Assembly (NCBI GenBank): GCA_946122785.1
Contig: CAMGYJ010000002.1
Coordinates: 43,922,495 to 43,986,494, forward strand
Reading direction: 5' to 3'
DNA length: 64,000 bases
Source of the DNA: Linum tenue
Taxonomy: Eukaryota > Streptophyta > Magnoliopsida > Malpighiales > Linaceae
The notes beneath the pieces are model-generated. The model saw only the letters and a program-made list of their open reading frames with translations. It ran no database searches and had not been told where the DNA came from. A program made the position numbers and the translations under genes. The stretch's first letter is position 1; each line of letters begins with the position of its first letter. Positions 44,953 to 55,894 of this stretch are shown piece by piece.

Positions 44953-46260
44953 TGACTCAACCTGAATATCACACTTAAATCTCACCTAAATCCCAAGTAT
45001 AAACCTTAAATGGGTGCAATATAGAGCAAGTATGTTTAAATATCAATCTGGGCCGGCCCATGTACCCCTACTTTGACTGTTTGAAACATTATGTAGCGGA
45101 ATGTTGTTTGTGAAAATCTCTACAATCAACAATTAAAACGAAGAATTGAAAAGTAAAAGGATTGAAACTCTCGGTGAGAAGCTTCACTCGGGAGTTGTTC
45201 CCCCTAACTAACCACCATGACACGTGGGATCGAATGAATTAGTGTGGGAAAAGGCGATTGTGAACCGCTAGGAGGAGCAACAGTGGTTAGAAACCACACT
45301 CTCAATTTCTAGGCCAAGGAATGCATTATAGGCTACAAATGTAGCCCTCGTGGCCCAAAGTAATTGAGGGTTGAGTTACCTTCCCTCAAACCGGGGGTTT
45401 GGACGGCTTAATCACAATTAACATAGGTATTCAATTTTAGTTTAGAGATTTGTCATACATTAACCTAGATAGGAGGCATGAAATGCCCAAGAAAAACCAA
45501 ACTCAATTTGAGCCTCTTAAGATAAGGGGGTTTCCCTCTAAGCTAGGTTAGAATAGCACATACAATGCACAATCACCATAAAAACATACCTCAAATCTCA
45601 AATTAAACACCACCCACATACAATCATTCAATCCACATAATTAACTACATGGTAGAAGTTAGGGTTCTACAACACCCAAGTGAATAAGAGACTACTCCAT
45701 GCTAGAAGAAGGACACAGAGGGGGAAAACCATCATTGTGATGCCTCAATCCTCCCTTGTGTTTGTAGTAATCCTCTCTTGAAGAGGAACTTCCCAAATCT
45801 TGACTTGGAGCAAACCCTAGCTTCTTCTCCCTCTTAGTTCGTGGATTTCTCTCTCTAGATTCTTGAAGAAGAAGAAGAAGAAGAAGGTTTCTCTCCCTTT
45901 TGCTCCCCCTCTCCTTCCTTTCAACTCTCCTGTGTATTGTAGAATCGCTCTGGAACCCTGCCAGTTCACGGTTTATGGCTCCAGTTCACGGTCTTGATGA
46001 CCATGAAATCCTTGCCTGGACTGTGATATTCAGCTGCTTCCTCCTTTGGTCCGATCTTCGTGCCTTTTCTTCCAACAGTCGACTCCGGAGTTGGTTCCAC
46101 CTATTAGATGTTGAAACACACTGAAACACGGCAAACCTAACATAAAACCACACCTTTCGAAGCTCAAATGCCACAAACGCCATAGAGAAACGGGGATGAA
46201 AAGTGTACATATAGACCCGAAACAATTTCACACCAGGGCACAATCAATCTGGCCACACAG
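44953..46260 (-). mobile_element. LTR of family E, minus strand
   Basis: Inverted, diverged relative of 1-1005, with the GAGTCA terminus at 44953. It contains a single 79-bp-type unit (45470-45550), a leader-like stretch with an imperfect GAA repeat at 45867-45887, and two copies of CCAGTTCACGGT (45961-45972 and 45981-45992). The right end is approximate. No internal region or partner LTR is visible nearby. Confidence 0.55.
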
Positions 46261-46795
46261 AACAAAAAGGGAAGCAATTGGATTCGACTTCATGGCCATT
46301 TAAACGACATGGCAACCAAATATATTTGTTGATTTCTACCAATTAGTTTTATCAACACAAAAGAAGTTTCAAAGAGACCGAGCTAATGCCACGACTCGAC
46401 AAGACTTGTCTCAAGGCTTCATCAACATCAAAGCCTCTTTCCACATCTAACTTAGCCTTGTTAAACTTAGATAATTCATTGTTTAATTATTGCAATGGAA
46501 GACTATAGAAAAAAAACCAAAGCCATTTCTTTAGCCTTAGAAATTTCAATATTTTTTTCTTCCTTTCTCGTTAGAGATACCGCACAAACTACCTAGCCAT
46601 CATTGTTCTTTAGTCACCACTCACCATGCTCTAAACCAACATGCCCTGATTCATGACTGTGAAGCTCATGGTCGTTCTAGTAAGATGGCTAGGCATGCCC
46701 TATGTTTTGTTGTGGAAACTAGTGTGTTTAATGCTCTCTATTCACAAGGGAACCAAGAACACAAGATCAAATATCAAACGATTGTTACTCGGACC
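46261..46795. other. Unassigned sequence
   Basis: No supported gene. Mixed A+T-rich sequence between repeats. Confidence 0.3.
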
Positions 46796-46990
46796 ACACC
46801 TCTCCAAACAATATTTGAACAAGGGTGTTCGATGAATAACGAGGAACCGAACAAGGATTTCTAAGTTACGTTACCTCTACTCCTATGGAGGTTCCTCTGG
46901 AGAGCTACGCAACTACGACTACATCTGCGATCTAATACGACTCTGCAAAGGAGATCTTTGACAGAGCGGTTCTACGAACTAGAGAAAGAA
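46796..46990 (+). repeat. Diverged repeat shared with 34820-34985
   Basis: See 34820-34985. Confidence 0.5.
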
Positions 46991-47219
46991 AAAGATAAGT
47001 CTACGACGGTGCAGTTTGTGATCTGATTTTTGGCGTCGTGAGCTTCTCTCTTGTCTGGATATTTATACCCCATCGTCTTTTCGTAGTCGCAGTAACCACC
47101 TTCGCTCCGTCTCTATCTCCTAGGTTCTCCACTCCTCTCAATCGTGCAGGTAACTTCCACTTTGTGCATAACTCCCACGCGTGTGAAACATCTTGGCCAC
47201 GCTAAAACTTGACCAAAAC

Positions 47220-48240
47220 GACATTGAGATAAAATTCATTGTTCTCCACCATGGTTCGATACTCAAAACAACATTGTCCATCAAGTAAACACCAATGAGG
47301 CTTCACCTCCACAACGCGAGTATGTGAGCCTCCTTTCTCCCTAACGTCGTCGTTGTGGCAAACAACTCCGCTGTCTTGGGTTCGATGTGGTTAGGGTCAC
47401 CATCCATGTTAACTCATTGCCATCTTCGCTAATTGGTGAAACTTTAATAGGCCAAACGCCCTTGTTGGCCCTATGGCGATATCATTCTCCATGGTGAGTT
47501 AGTTAAATCAGCACCACAAATCAATGGGACAACATTGTTTCTCATAGAATAAAACAATGTCGTTGCTCGGCTCTACAGCATTGTCAAACTCTTTGCGCCG
47601 TTGAGCTAAAATAATTATTATCCTCAAAAACGTTGTTGAATCCTCGATGTTGTTTGCCTCTCACAACGTCGTTGATTTCTGGACCAGATTCATAGATCTC
47701 CAACACAATGTTGTTGGAACCTACGACGTTGCTGAATAAACTCTCTTGCGGCCTCTTTGAGATCAAAAATTTGTTAAGTCTACTGACACCATTGAACTTG
47801 ACCTCGCGGCATTGTTGGTTGGACCAAACTCATCAATATTGTAGAACTAACAACGTTGTTTTGACCAAAAAACGCCGCTGCTTTTCACAAAATCTCAAGC
47901 TCGGCGAGTCCGCGGCAACACACGTCATTGTTGAACTCTCGCCACCGCGACGTTGTCTTAAGATAAACAACGTTGCTTCCTATCCTCGTTGTGCCATTGA
48001 ACTTACTAGCAACTCCGAGGAACTTGTAACACCATCGCATGGTATTACTGAGCGCACACGTATGAGTTATGACCCTTAACTCGCGATGTTGTTTTCTATC
48101 AAACAACATCATTACAAGTATCGCGGCGTCGTTGGATCTTTGTGACGCCGTCTTAAGGCTTCAATTTCTCGCGACATTGTTTTAGACTAAACAACATCGT
48201 TGGACTTGGCGGCATCGCGTACCAATACCGCGACTTCATT
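47220..48240. repeat. Region rich in a degenerate AACAACGTTGTT motif
   Basis: About 1 kb with many variants of (A)CGTTGTTG and AACAACGT, for example AACAACGTTGTT at 47849-47860, with CATTGTTG, GACGTTGT, ACATTGTT and AACAACATCGTTG elsewhere. Spacing is irregular (roughly 30-70 bp), often with CGCG or GCGGC before the motif. It is not a clean tandem repeat. Open frames here (e.g. 47708-48079) follow no known family. Confidence 0.6.
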
Positions 48241-48247
48241 GATACCT

Positions 48248-49611
48248 TGACTCACTCCTACTGTCACTCTAGAAAATGGCCAAGTATAACCACTTCCTAA
48301 AGCGTAGTATAGCGCGTTTGGGTTTTATTGTCAACCCGGGTCCTAGATTTAATGACTACTCGGTGAATTCTTGTTATCTAGCAGTGAACTTTTAGTGCAG
48401 GTTCAAACAAACAAAAACGCAAAGCAAGTTAAACGGTTGTTTTCAAGTCAAGAGAGGTCACCCGGATATGGTTCCCCCTAGACTGCAGTTAAGCCGGATT
48501 GTAATTTACCAAGTTCAGTTTTCATGAAAGTTATACTGCGGAAGGTTCTTAAACAGTCTGAAGTCTCGACTAAAGGTCTCCAGACCCTCTCAATCTGAGT
48601 CTCTAGCGGGCGACTAACCTCCACCGGAGTAAACAGATTGAGGCCCTAACGAACCAAACCTCCACTACCGAACTGAATTCGGTACAGAATAGCGAATTGG
48701 CTCCTCGACTAAAGTCACCAATTCACTACCTTCAATTAAGGATACTCTATCAACCTAGGCAAATATTCTCATTCTAGGTCAAAGCAGAAACAACAGGAAT
48801 TTGATCAGGATTCAAGTCATTCAATCATTCAAACCTCAATCGAATATAATCAATTCATAAATTCTTGTACTTGGGTTCATACAATCAAACCTAGCATACA
48901 AATCTAGGGTTCCCCATACCCAGATGAATGGGGAAACTACTCCATGGAGAGAGAAGCAAAAACAGATTCAGACACGGAAATCATACTGTGAAGATGGATT
49001 TCTGCTTCTGGACATTAATCGGCACTTCTCCAAGCTCAAGCCAGGCTCCAATGGTGATGAAGATCAAGCTATGGCACTTGGGAACTCTGGTTCGTCGCTT
49101 TCTCTCTCTAGGAATCGCTCTGTCTCTCTAAAACTCGGAACCCTTGAATTTTGGCCTTTCTTTCCCTTAAATCTGCTGCATGTCGCTATACCCGGTCAAA
49201 ATACCTGGTCGGGTATTTTGGGTCTCGACCAGGTATTGTTAAAACGTGCGTTTTGGTCAGGGGAAAAATCCCCGGTCTGCCCCAATAATCCCTGACCGGG
49301 GATTTTGCCTTCACGCCCGGACCCCCTTCTGTTTCTCACGGACGCCCAAAGTGATAAATACCCGACCATGGCTAGAAAATACCCGGTCGGGTATTTCTGC
49401 CTTTGGCCGGGTATTTTGGCTCTCCAGCACACTTCAAGCCTCACTTGCTTCTTTCGACCCAACTCTCGTTCCTTTGCCTCGATTCTACCGCCAAGTCCTG
49501 AAATATGACATAAACGTACAACCTCGCGTGAAATCGGCTTAAAACACGAGAAACAACATCACAAACGGCTCAAGAATAGGGGTGAAAACATGTGTAATTA
49601 TCGGTCTATCA
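48248..49611 (-). repeat. Element B 3' LTR
   Basis: 1364 bp. On the minus strand TGATAGACC…GAGTCA. Palindrome array of the ATACCCGG type at about 49188-49440. Confidence 0.9.
49188..49440 (-). repeat. Palindromic word array, ATACCCGG type
   Basis: ATACCCGGTC … ATACCTGGTCGGGTAT … GACCAGGTAT; AATCCCCGGTC … GACCGGGGATT; AATACCCGACC … AATACCCGGTCGGGTATT … GGCCGGGTATT. The AAAACGTGCGTTTTGG block is at about 49241-49256. Confidence 0.85.
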
Positions 49612-49659
49612 AGCTCCCCCACACTTAACCGCTTGCTTGTCCCCAAGCAAATCTAACTC

Positions 49660-50620
49660 AAACCAATGCAACTCTCCAGACCTCTATAGCAACAAACAAC
49701 CTTGATCGTAGGTAGAGGACTTCCTAGATCATTTAGCAGCTTACGAGGTCAACCGACGCACAAGACATCTCATAGCTTCTTCGACGAGAGCACTAGTCTC
49801 GAGTCGGCATCATGGAAAATAGTGACAGAGGACCAATGAATCGTGGATGAAAAGACTCTCAAAAACAAAAGATCATGGACTCACATTTTTTCAAGGTGCT
49901 CGATTTTCTTCTTCAAGATGGTTGGAACCCCTTTTCTTTCTTCTTTTTGCTTGTTTTTCTGTTTTTTTTTTCTTTTTGTTTTTCAAGGGTTCCAACCTGT
50001 TTTTTTTTTTTCGGAAAACGGGGGCTCCCACCTAGCAAAGGTTTTGCGGGAGCCCGGCTCTTACCGGCCATGCCAGGAGCGGGTGTCTCGAGCCTCGTGC
50101 GGGGGAAAGACATGTAAGGGGGCTGGAGGTAGTAGGTGGAAATTGGGAACGGATTCCCGTCTCCCCTTACACACTTTCGCCCTATTCGCACGGGAGACGT
50201 TAATTTAAAGCACATTTTCGAGCACCTGTTATTTTCAAAACATTATACAAGAGTCCATGACAGGCAGAGAGTCCACAACACCACACAATTCAAGGGTCCT
50301 AAGATCACTAACTCACTCAATCAACCAACACAATATGAAGAAGAAATGAGACTTCTTAAATGCACCAACATCCTCCATAGTGCTACACTACCTCCCTAGG
50401 TTGCACATTACTATAGAGACTGTCAATTCAAAGCATACTGAGCAGGCAATTGCAAGGAACACGTACTTGGAGCCCTCAAATTTTAAAAATTTGGACAGTG
50501 GACTAGGCTCCAAGCACACAAACAGATCTAATGCAGTCAAAAGATAAACATCCCCCCCCCCACACTTAAGATCGACATTGCCCTCAATGGAGAAGAGGAA
50601 AGGAAAGGGGAACGATGTTA
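49660..50620 (-). other. Noncoding 3' region of B, conserved in C
   Basis: Matches 56670-57600 of element C in order: GCGAGGTCAACCGACGCACAAGAC, split here as two short blocks, then the GGGGGCTCCC…GGGAGCCC hairpin (about 50023-50056), TCTCCCCTTACACACTTTCGCC and ACTACCTCCCTAGGTTGCA. A CT/TTT-rich stretch at 49940-50012 is length-variable. No conserved ORF is shared. Confidence 0.75.
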
Positions 50621-50850
50621 CCGGTGTGCACGGACTGCAGGAGACTGGAATGGACCAGTCGGCATGAAACGGACTGGAGAGAGGACCAGTCGGGAACACA
50701 GGCACAGCTAAAGGAAACCAAAGAGCTCAAACACAATACGTTAGGTCCAATGGTCAGCCCAATAGTACAGCATCCAAAAAGCAAAAGAAAAACAAACCAA
50801 AGCCAAAGCTATTGGCAATCCGACCCAAAACAAAAGAAATAAATGAAAAC

Positions 50851-50889
50851 CGTGGTGGGGTTGCCTGCCCACAAGCGCTTCTTTACCGT
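50851..50889 (-). promoter_or_regulatory. Conserved block after the coding region (element B)
   Basis: Minus-strand ACGGTAAAGAAGCGCTTGTG followed by GGCAGGCAACCCCACCACGG, about 30 bases after the stop; see element A. Confidence 0.8.
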
Positions 50890-50917
50890 CTTGTAGCTGG
50901 ACGCCCATGGTGGATAA

Positions 50918-52750
50918 TCAGCGTGGTGCAGGAACAGGTGCCTCCAAAAGCGGATCCACATCGCTCTTGAGGTACAGCTTCAGGTGGTGACCGTGCACCC
51001 GACGGGTGCAACCGCCAGCATTGGTTAGCTCGACCTGGCCATCCGGCAGAATGCAGGCAAGTGAGTACGCGGATGGCCAGGGTGATCGTGATGCAGGAGG
51101 TGGGACCAGCTCATAGTGGTCTCCACCTTTCTTCCGAGTGGGCTTAGGCACCTGCTGCTTCGGCCGCCACTCCTCTTTGAGCTTTTTATTCGGCGGTGAC
51201 GCTGGAGGGAGCGGTGGCGAAGGAGTGAGAGGGGGATCCTGCAAAATGAGAGGTGCAGAAGGATACACGACAGGCTCGTGTACTGGGTCAGAAATAGCAT
51301 GCACAAGTGTGACAGCAATCATAGCACAGTGATCGAATTCAGTCACAGAAAAAGTAGCCTGTTCATTCCCAGCACGCAGGATCAGTTTACCATCATGCAC
51401 ATCAATAAGTGCCTTGGCGGTGGCAAGAAATGGTCTACCCAAAATCAAAGGTACATCCACATCCTCATTTATATCCAGAATAACAAAATCAGCAGGATAT
51501 GTGAATGCACTCATATTAACAAGCAGATCCTCTATGATACCCCTAGGATGCACAACGGAACGATCGGCTAGCTGAATGCTCATCCTAGTAGGGCTAAGTT
51601 CACCTAGGTCTAGCTTTTTGAACAATTTATATGGCATGACGTTTATGCTAGCGCCTAGGTCCGCCAAGGACTTACCTACATGCATGCTGCCAATAGTAAG
51701 AGGGATAGTGAAACTCCCTGGGTCCTTGCGCTTTTCGGGCAGCTTGTTCTGCAGGATAGCAGAACACTCCTCGCTCAACAGCACTGTCGAGAGATCCCCA
51801 AGTTTCTTCTTGTTGGTGAGGAGGTCTTTCATGAACTTTACGTACTTGGGCATCTTCGACAATGCCTCCACAAACGGTATGCTGATGTTGAGCTGCTTCA
51901 ACATTGCCATAAACTTGGCAAACTCAGTCTCCAGCTTGTCTTTTTGTAGGCGATTGGGTAAGGGAAGCTGGGGTACGTGCTCCTTAACCACTGGTCGTGG
52001 CTTGGGAGCAGGGGCTTCCTTCTCCACGCGCACTTCTGCATCATCGGCTGGAAGTGCTGAATTAGGTAGTGGTTCCTCCTGCCTGGTCGGGGCAGGATCA
52101 ACCGATGTGAGCATGCCACTCCTGGTGAAGATGGCATCCAGCTGCTCGTGCGGCTCCCGTGGATTGGGGATGGTGGTGGCAGGTAGAGTCCCCAAGGCCC
52201 GGGCAGTAAGTTGGCGCGCTAGGGCACCGACTTGGTTCTGTAAATCTTGCAGAATAGAACTCTGGTTCCTCTGTCCTGCCTCCAGAGAGGCTATGCTCTG
52301 GTCCACCCTCGTGAAATTCGCCTGGCTGGTGGTCATGAATGCCGCCAAAATATTCTTCAGATCGATCATCTGGTTATCGAGAGCTGGGGCTGCTGCTGGC
52401 TCGGCATACTGACGCTGGGGCTGCTGGAATGGCTGCCCCTGCCTAGGCAGGTAGGGCTGCTGCTGCGGTGGTGGCCCCTGCCTAGCCTGGAAGGGCTGCC
52501 TCTGCTGAAAACCACCCGCTGGTGCTGGGAAACCAGGTGGTTTAGTGGTGTTGCTGCTCCAGGCAAAGTTGAGATGCTGGCGCCATCCCTCATTGTAGGT
52601 ATTGCTATATGGGTCAAGGTGCCGAGCATTGGCGATGAAGTCCACTTGTTCTTGGGGAGTAGAGGACTCCCTCATGGCCTGACAGTCCTCCACCAGGTGA
52701 TTCGGGCTCTCACGCCACTGACACTGAGCTACTGGAGGCAGAGCTGCACC
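50918..52750 (-). CDS. Element B gag end, protease and integrase-like tail
   Basis: The open frame from the first ATG is 52693-50918 (591 codons), in the same frame as the gag part upstream but separated from it by one TGA (52753-52751). It begins with the second half of a zinc knuckle in which the second Cys is Arg (CQWRESPNHLVEDC). Then a Gln/Pro-rich tract, LEAGQRNQSSILQDLQNQVGALARQL, DAIFTRSGM, LPNRLQKDKLETEFAKFM, the protease with DLGASI and ILGRPFLATA, a Pro-rich stretch, and LACILPDGQVELTNAGG…VHGHHLKLYL. The last segment is integrase-like. As in element A there is no reverse transcriptase. One nonsense codon prevents a full polyprotein. Confidence 0.85.
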   Translation of the reverse strand, partial: GAALPPVAQCQWRESPNHLVEDCQAMRESSTPQEQVDFIANARHLDPYSNTYNEGWRQHLNFAWSSNTTKPPGFPAPAGGFQQRQPFQARQGPPPQQQPYLPRQGQPFQQPQRQYAEPAAAPALDNQMIDLKNILAAFMTTSQANFTRVDQSIASLEAGQRNQSSILQDLQNQVGALARQLTARALGTLPATTIPNPREPHEQLDAIFTRSGMLTSVDPAPTRQEEPLPNSALPADDAEVRVEKEAPAPKPRPVVKEHVPQLPLPNRLQKDKLETEFAKFMAMLKQLNISIPFVEALSKMPKYVKFMKDLLTNKKKLGDLSTVLLSEECSAILQNKLPEKRKDPGSFTIPLTIGSMHVGKSLADLGASINVMPYKLFKKLDLGELSPTRMSIQLADRSVVHPRGIIEDLLVNMSAFTYPADFVILDINEDVDVPLILGRPFLATAKALIDVHDGKLILRAGNEQATFSVTEFDHCAMIAVTLVHAISDPVHEPVVYPSAPLILQDPPLTPSPPLPPASPPNKKLKEEWRPKQQVPKPTRKKGGDHYELVPPPASRSPWPSAYSLACILPDGQVELTNAGGCTRRVHGHHLKLYLKSDVDPLLEAPVPAPR

Positions 52751-53740
52751 TCAGCCCGGAAGGAGACTGTTGGGCTGCTTCAATGTCTGCACCAACTCAG
52801 CCACCTGCTGCTCTAACCCGGACCTGGCCTCCATAGCGTGCACACCACGGTCCCGGGAATTTCTGCCTCTGCTGTTCTGCCCCCAGGAATGATCTCGGGC
52901 AGCCAAGGTACTAATCATCTGGTTCAGCTCGGGTGGAGTCTTAGTGAGAACATCCCCTCCTGGGCATAGAGACTCTATCACCCTCTGGCTATCTGGGGTG
53001 AGGGCACTGTAGAAGTTCCCCACTGTGAATGCATCACTGAAGCCATGATGGGGACACTGCCAGAAATATCCCATGTACTGCTCCCATGCATCACGAAGTG
53101 ACTCGTCCGGCTCTTGGCGGAAGTGAGTGATCTCCCGCTGAATCTCTGTGGTCTTCGATGCCGGATAGTACCTGTGCACGAACTTGTCTGCCAGATCATC
53201 CCAAGAAGTGATGGACAATGGGGGCTGGGCCTCCAACCACCTCTTAGCATTCCCCGCCAGAGAATGGGGGAAGTATTGAAGGTGGATTGCGTCATCCGGG
53301 ACACCGTTCAGCTTGAACCCGTTTGTCAGCTGCAGAAAACGGGAAAGATGCACCCGGGCCTCCTCATCCTTCAAGCCATGGAACTGGATAGAGGATGTAA
53401 TGAGTTGAATCCAGCATGGCTTGATCTCGAAGTTGTTTGCTGGAACGGGCGGATAGAGGATGACCGGGCGGATGTCAGCAATCCGTGGAGTGTAGTAGTA
53501 CTCCAAGGTGGGACCCTGCGGCGGTGCTTGGGCCCTGTGGTCGTTCCCCAAGAGCTGATTCCCCGGAGGTGGGTTGTGGTCGCCTTCCATCTCGTACTCG
53601 TCCTCGGACTCGCTGCTCAAATGGCCGTCTATGCGCTCCACCGTAGCCAGTCTAACTCGCTGTTGTCTCCAAAGTTGGTGGCAGGTGCATTCAATCTCTG
53701 GATCCAACGGCAGTAAACCTCCCGACTAGCTACGGGTCAT
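52751..53740 (-). pseudogene. Element B gag
   Basis: By comparison with element A the start is the ATG at 53740-53738 (MTRS), but codon 5 is TAG instead of CAG. The next usable ATG is at 53707, giving 318 codons. Contains the gag domain (AKRWLEAQPPLSITSWDDLADKF, RYYPASKTTEIQREITHF, ESLRDAWEQYM, FYSALTPDSQRVIES). It ends at TGA 52753-52751 just before the zinc knuckle. Two nonsense codons in an element with young LTRs suggest that mobilisation relied on proteins from elsewhere, or that the stops arose after insertion. Confidence 0.85.
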
Positions 53741-53864
53741 GCACTATCTGCACACAATCAAGCAATGCAAACCCGTGAAGGCACAAGTGGGAAAGAACAA
53801 ACACTCAATGCGAAAATGAAAATTCTAAAGTAACAGAAATCACTTTTCTTCAACAACCTAGCCG

Positions 53865-53882
53865 TCCCCGGCAACGGCGCCA
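53865..53882 (-). promoter_or_regulatory. Element B primer binding site
   Basis: TGGCGCCGTTGCCGGGGA on the minus strand, a perfect complement to the 3' end of plant tRNA-Asp(GUC). Confidence 0.95.
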
Positions 53883-53888
53883 AAAACT

Positions 53889-55186
53889 TGACTCACTCCT
53901 ACTGTCACTATAGAAAATGGCCAAGTATAACCACTTCCTAAAGCGTAGTATAGCGGGTTTGGGTTTTATTGTCAACCCGGGTCCTAGATTTGATGACTAC
54001 TCGGTGAATTCTTGTTATCTAGCAGTGAACTTTTAGTGCTGGTTCAAACAAACAAAAACGCAAAGCAAGTTAAACGGTTGTTTTCAAGTCAAGAGAGGTC
54101 ACACGGATATGGTTCCCCCTAGACTGCAGTTAAGCCGGATTGTAATTTACCAAGTTCAGTTTTCATGAAAGTTATACTGCGGAAGGTTCTTAAACAGTCT
54201 GAAGTCTCGACTAAAGGTCTCCAGACCCTCTCAATCTGAGTCTCTAGCGGGCGACTAACCTCCACCGGAGTAAACAGATTGAGGCCCTAACGAACCAAAC
54301 CTCCACTACCGAACTGAATTCGGTACAGAATAGCGAATTGGCTCCTCTACTAAAGTCACCAATTCACTACCTTCAATTAAGGATACTCTATCAACCTAGG
54401 CAGATATTCTCATTCTAGGTCAAAGGAGAAACAACAGGAATTTGATCAGGATTCAAGTCATTCAATCATTCAAACCTCAATCGAATATAATCAATTCATA
54501 AATTCTTGTACTTGGGTTCATACAATCAAACCTAGCATACAAATCTAGGGTTCCTCATACCCAGATGAATGGGGAAACTACTCCATGGAGAGAGAAGCAA
54601 AAACAGATTCAGACACGGAAATCATACTGTGAAGATGGATTTCTGCTTATGGACGTTAATCGGCACTTCTCCAAGCTCAAGCCAGGCTCCAATGGTGATG
54701 AAGATCAAGCTATGGCACTTGGGAACTCTGTTTCGTCGCTTTCTCTCTCTAGGAATCGCTCTGTCTCTCTAAAACTCGGAACCCTTGAATTTTGGCCTTT
54801 CTTTCCCTTAAATCTGCTGCATGTCGCTATACCCGGTCAAAATACCTGGTCGGGTATTTTGGGTCTCGACCGGGTATTGTTAAAACGTGCGTTTTGGTCA
54901 GGGGAAAAATCCCCGGTCTGCCCCAATAATCCCCGACCGGGGATTTTGCCTTCACGCCCGGGCCCCCTTCTGTTTCTCACGGACGCCCAAAGTGATAAAT
55001 ACCCGACCATGGCCAGAAAATACCCGGTCGGGTATTTCTGCCTTTGGCCGGGTATTTTGGCTCTCCAGCACACTTCAAGCCTCACTTGCTCCTTTCGACC
55101 CAACTCTCGTTCCTTTGCCTCGATTCCACCGCCAAGTCCTGAAATATGACATAAACGTACAACCTCGCGTGAAATCGGCTTAAAAC
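53889..55186 (-). repeat. Element B 5' LTR, outer end deleted
   Basis: Aligns with 48248-49545. The last 66 bp (equivalent to 49546-49611) are missing. The junction with element C shares AC. Confidence 0.9.
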
Positions 55187-55853
55187 CAAGTGTAATCGCA
55201 GTCTGGAAATGCAGTAAAGTGGCAAGCTCTATTTGTCAACCCGGGGTCCAGATCTACTACCTACTCCTTGATTATCTATTATTTAGAAAACTAAGTCGAG
55301 TGATTGTGATTTTAAGCACAAGCAGTAAGAAAGCAGGAAATGGTTCGAATTTCTTAAGCAAGGGAAGAGTCACTCGGGAATGAGTCCCCCTAGCTCCTTA
55401 GTTAGGTGAAAGTTGTAATTACCTTTGGTTGATTTACTGTTGATTAAACTGCGGAAGATCCGACAGTAGTTTGGAATCTCTTAAGCTGACCAAGTCCTCT
55501 CGGACAGACTACCTAGCAGACGACTAGCCTTCACCTGGATAGACTGCTGAGGCAATAAACGCAGAACTCCACTAATGGAATTGGATTCCAGTACAAAGCA
55601 GTAAATCGATTAACTCTCGTATAACCGATCTACCACTACCGATTGATGAAGCTCTAACAAACTAATCAAATTCTATCTATCTCAGGTTGCAGCAGAAATC
55701 AAGAAAAGATTATCATGCTTCAATTGACTCAATGAATCATGCATCAATCGATTAAAATCAATCAGTATATCAATCCAAAGTCATTACAATCAAGATTCCT
55801 AACACATGGAACTAGGGTTCTTCATACCCAAATGAGAGAAAGTTCTACTCCAT

Positions 55854-55894
<41 letters not shown>

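Larger units (their letters stand above)
48248..55186 (-). mobile_element. Element B: Athila-like element lacking reverse transcriptase
   Basis: 3' LTR 48248-49611, internal 49612-53888, 5' LTR 53889-55186 (outer 66 bp missing). Primer site 53865-53882 and purine tract GTGTGGGGGAGCT beside 49611, both on the minus strand. It codes for gag and protease with an integrase-like tail, as element A does, and has no third ORF; instead it has about 1 kb of noncoding sequence shared with element C. I count about 18 substitutions between its LTRs over roughly 1295 bases, so it is a recent insertion. The outer target duplication cannot be checked because the 5' LTR is truncated. Confidence 0.9.

Noticed and set aside
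47708..48079. ORF in the AACAACGTTGTT region
   Set aside because: The composition follows the repeated motif and no domain is recognisable.
51576..52412. Long open frames opposite gag-protease (also 38577-39122, 53114-53716, 41032-41772)
   Set aside because: They mirror real minus- or plus-strand coding frames of elements A and B and show no domain of their own.
53865..53882. Possible tRNA-Asp gene fragment
   Set aside because: Only 18 bases match the tRNA 3' end and they sit next to an LTR, so this is a primer binding site.
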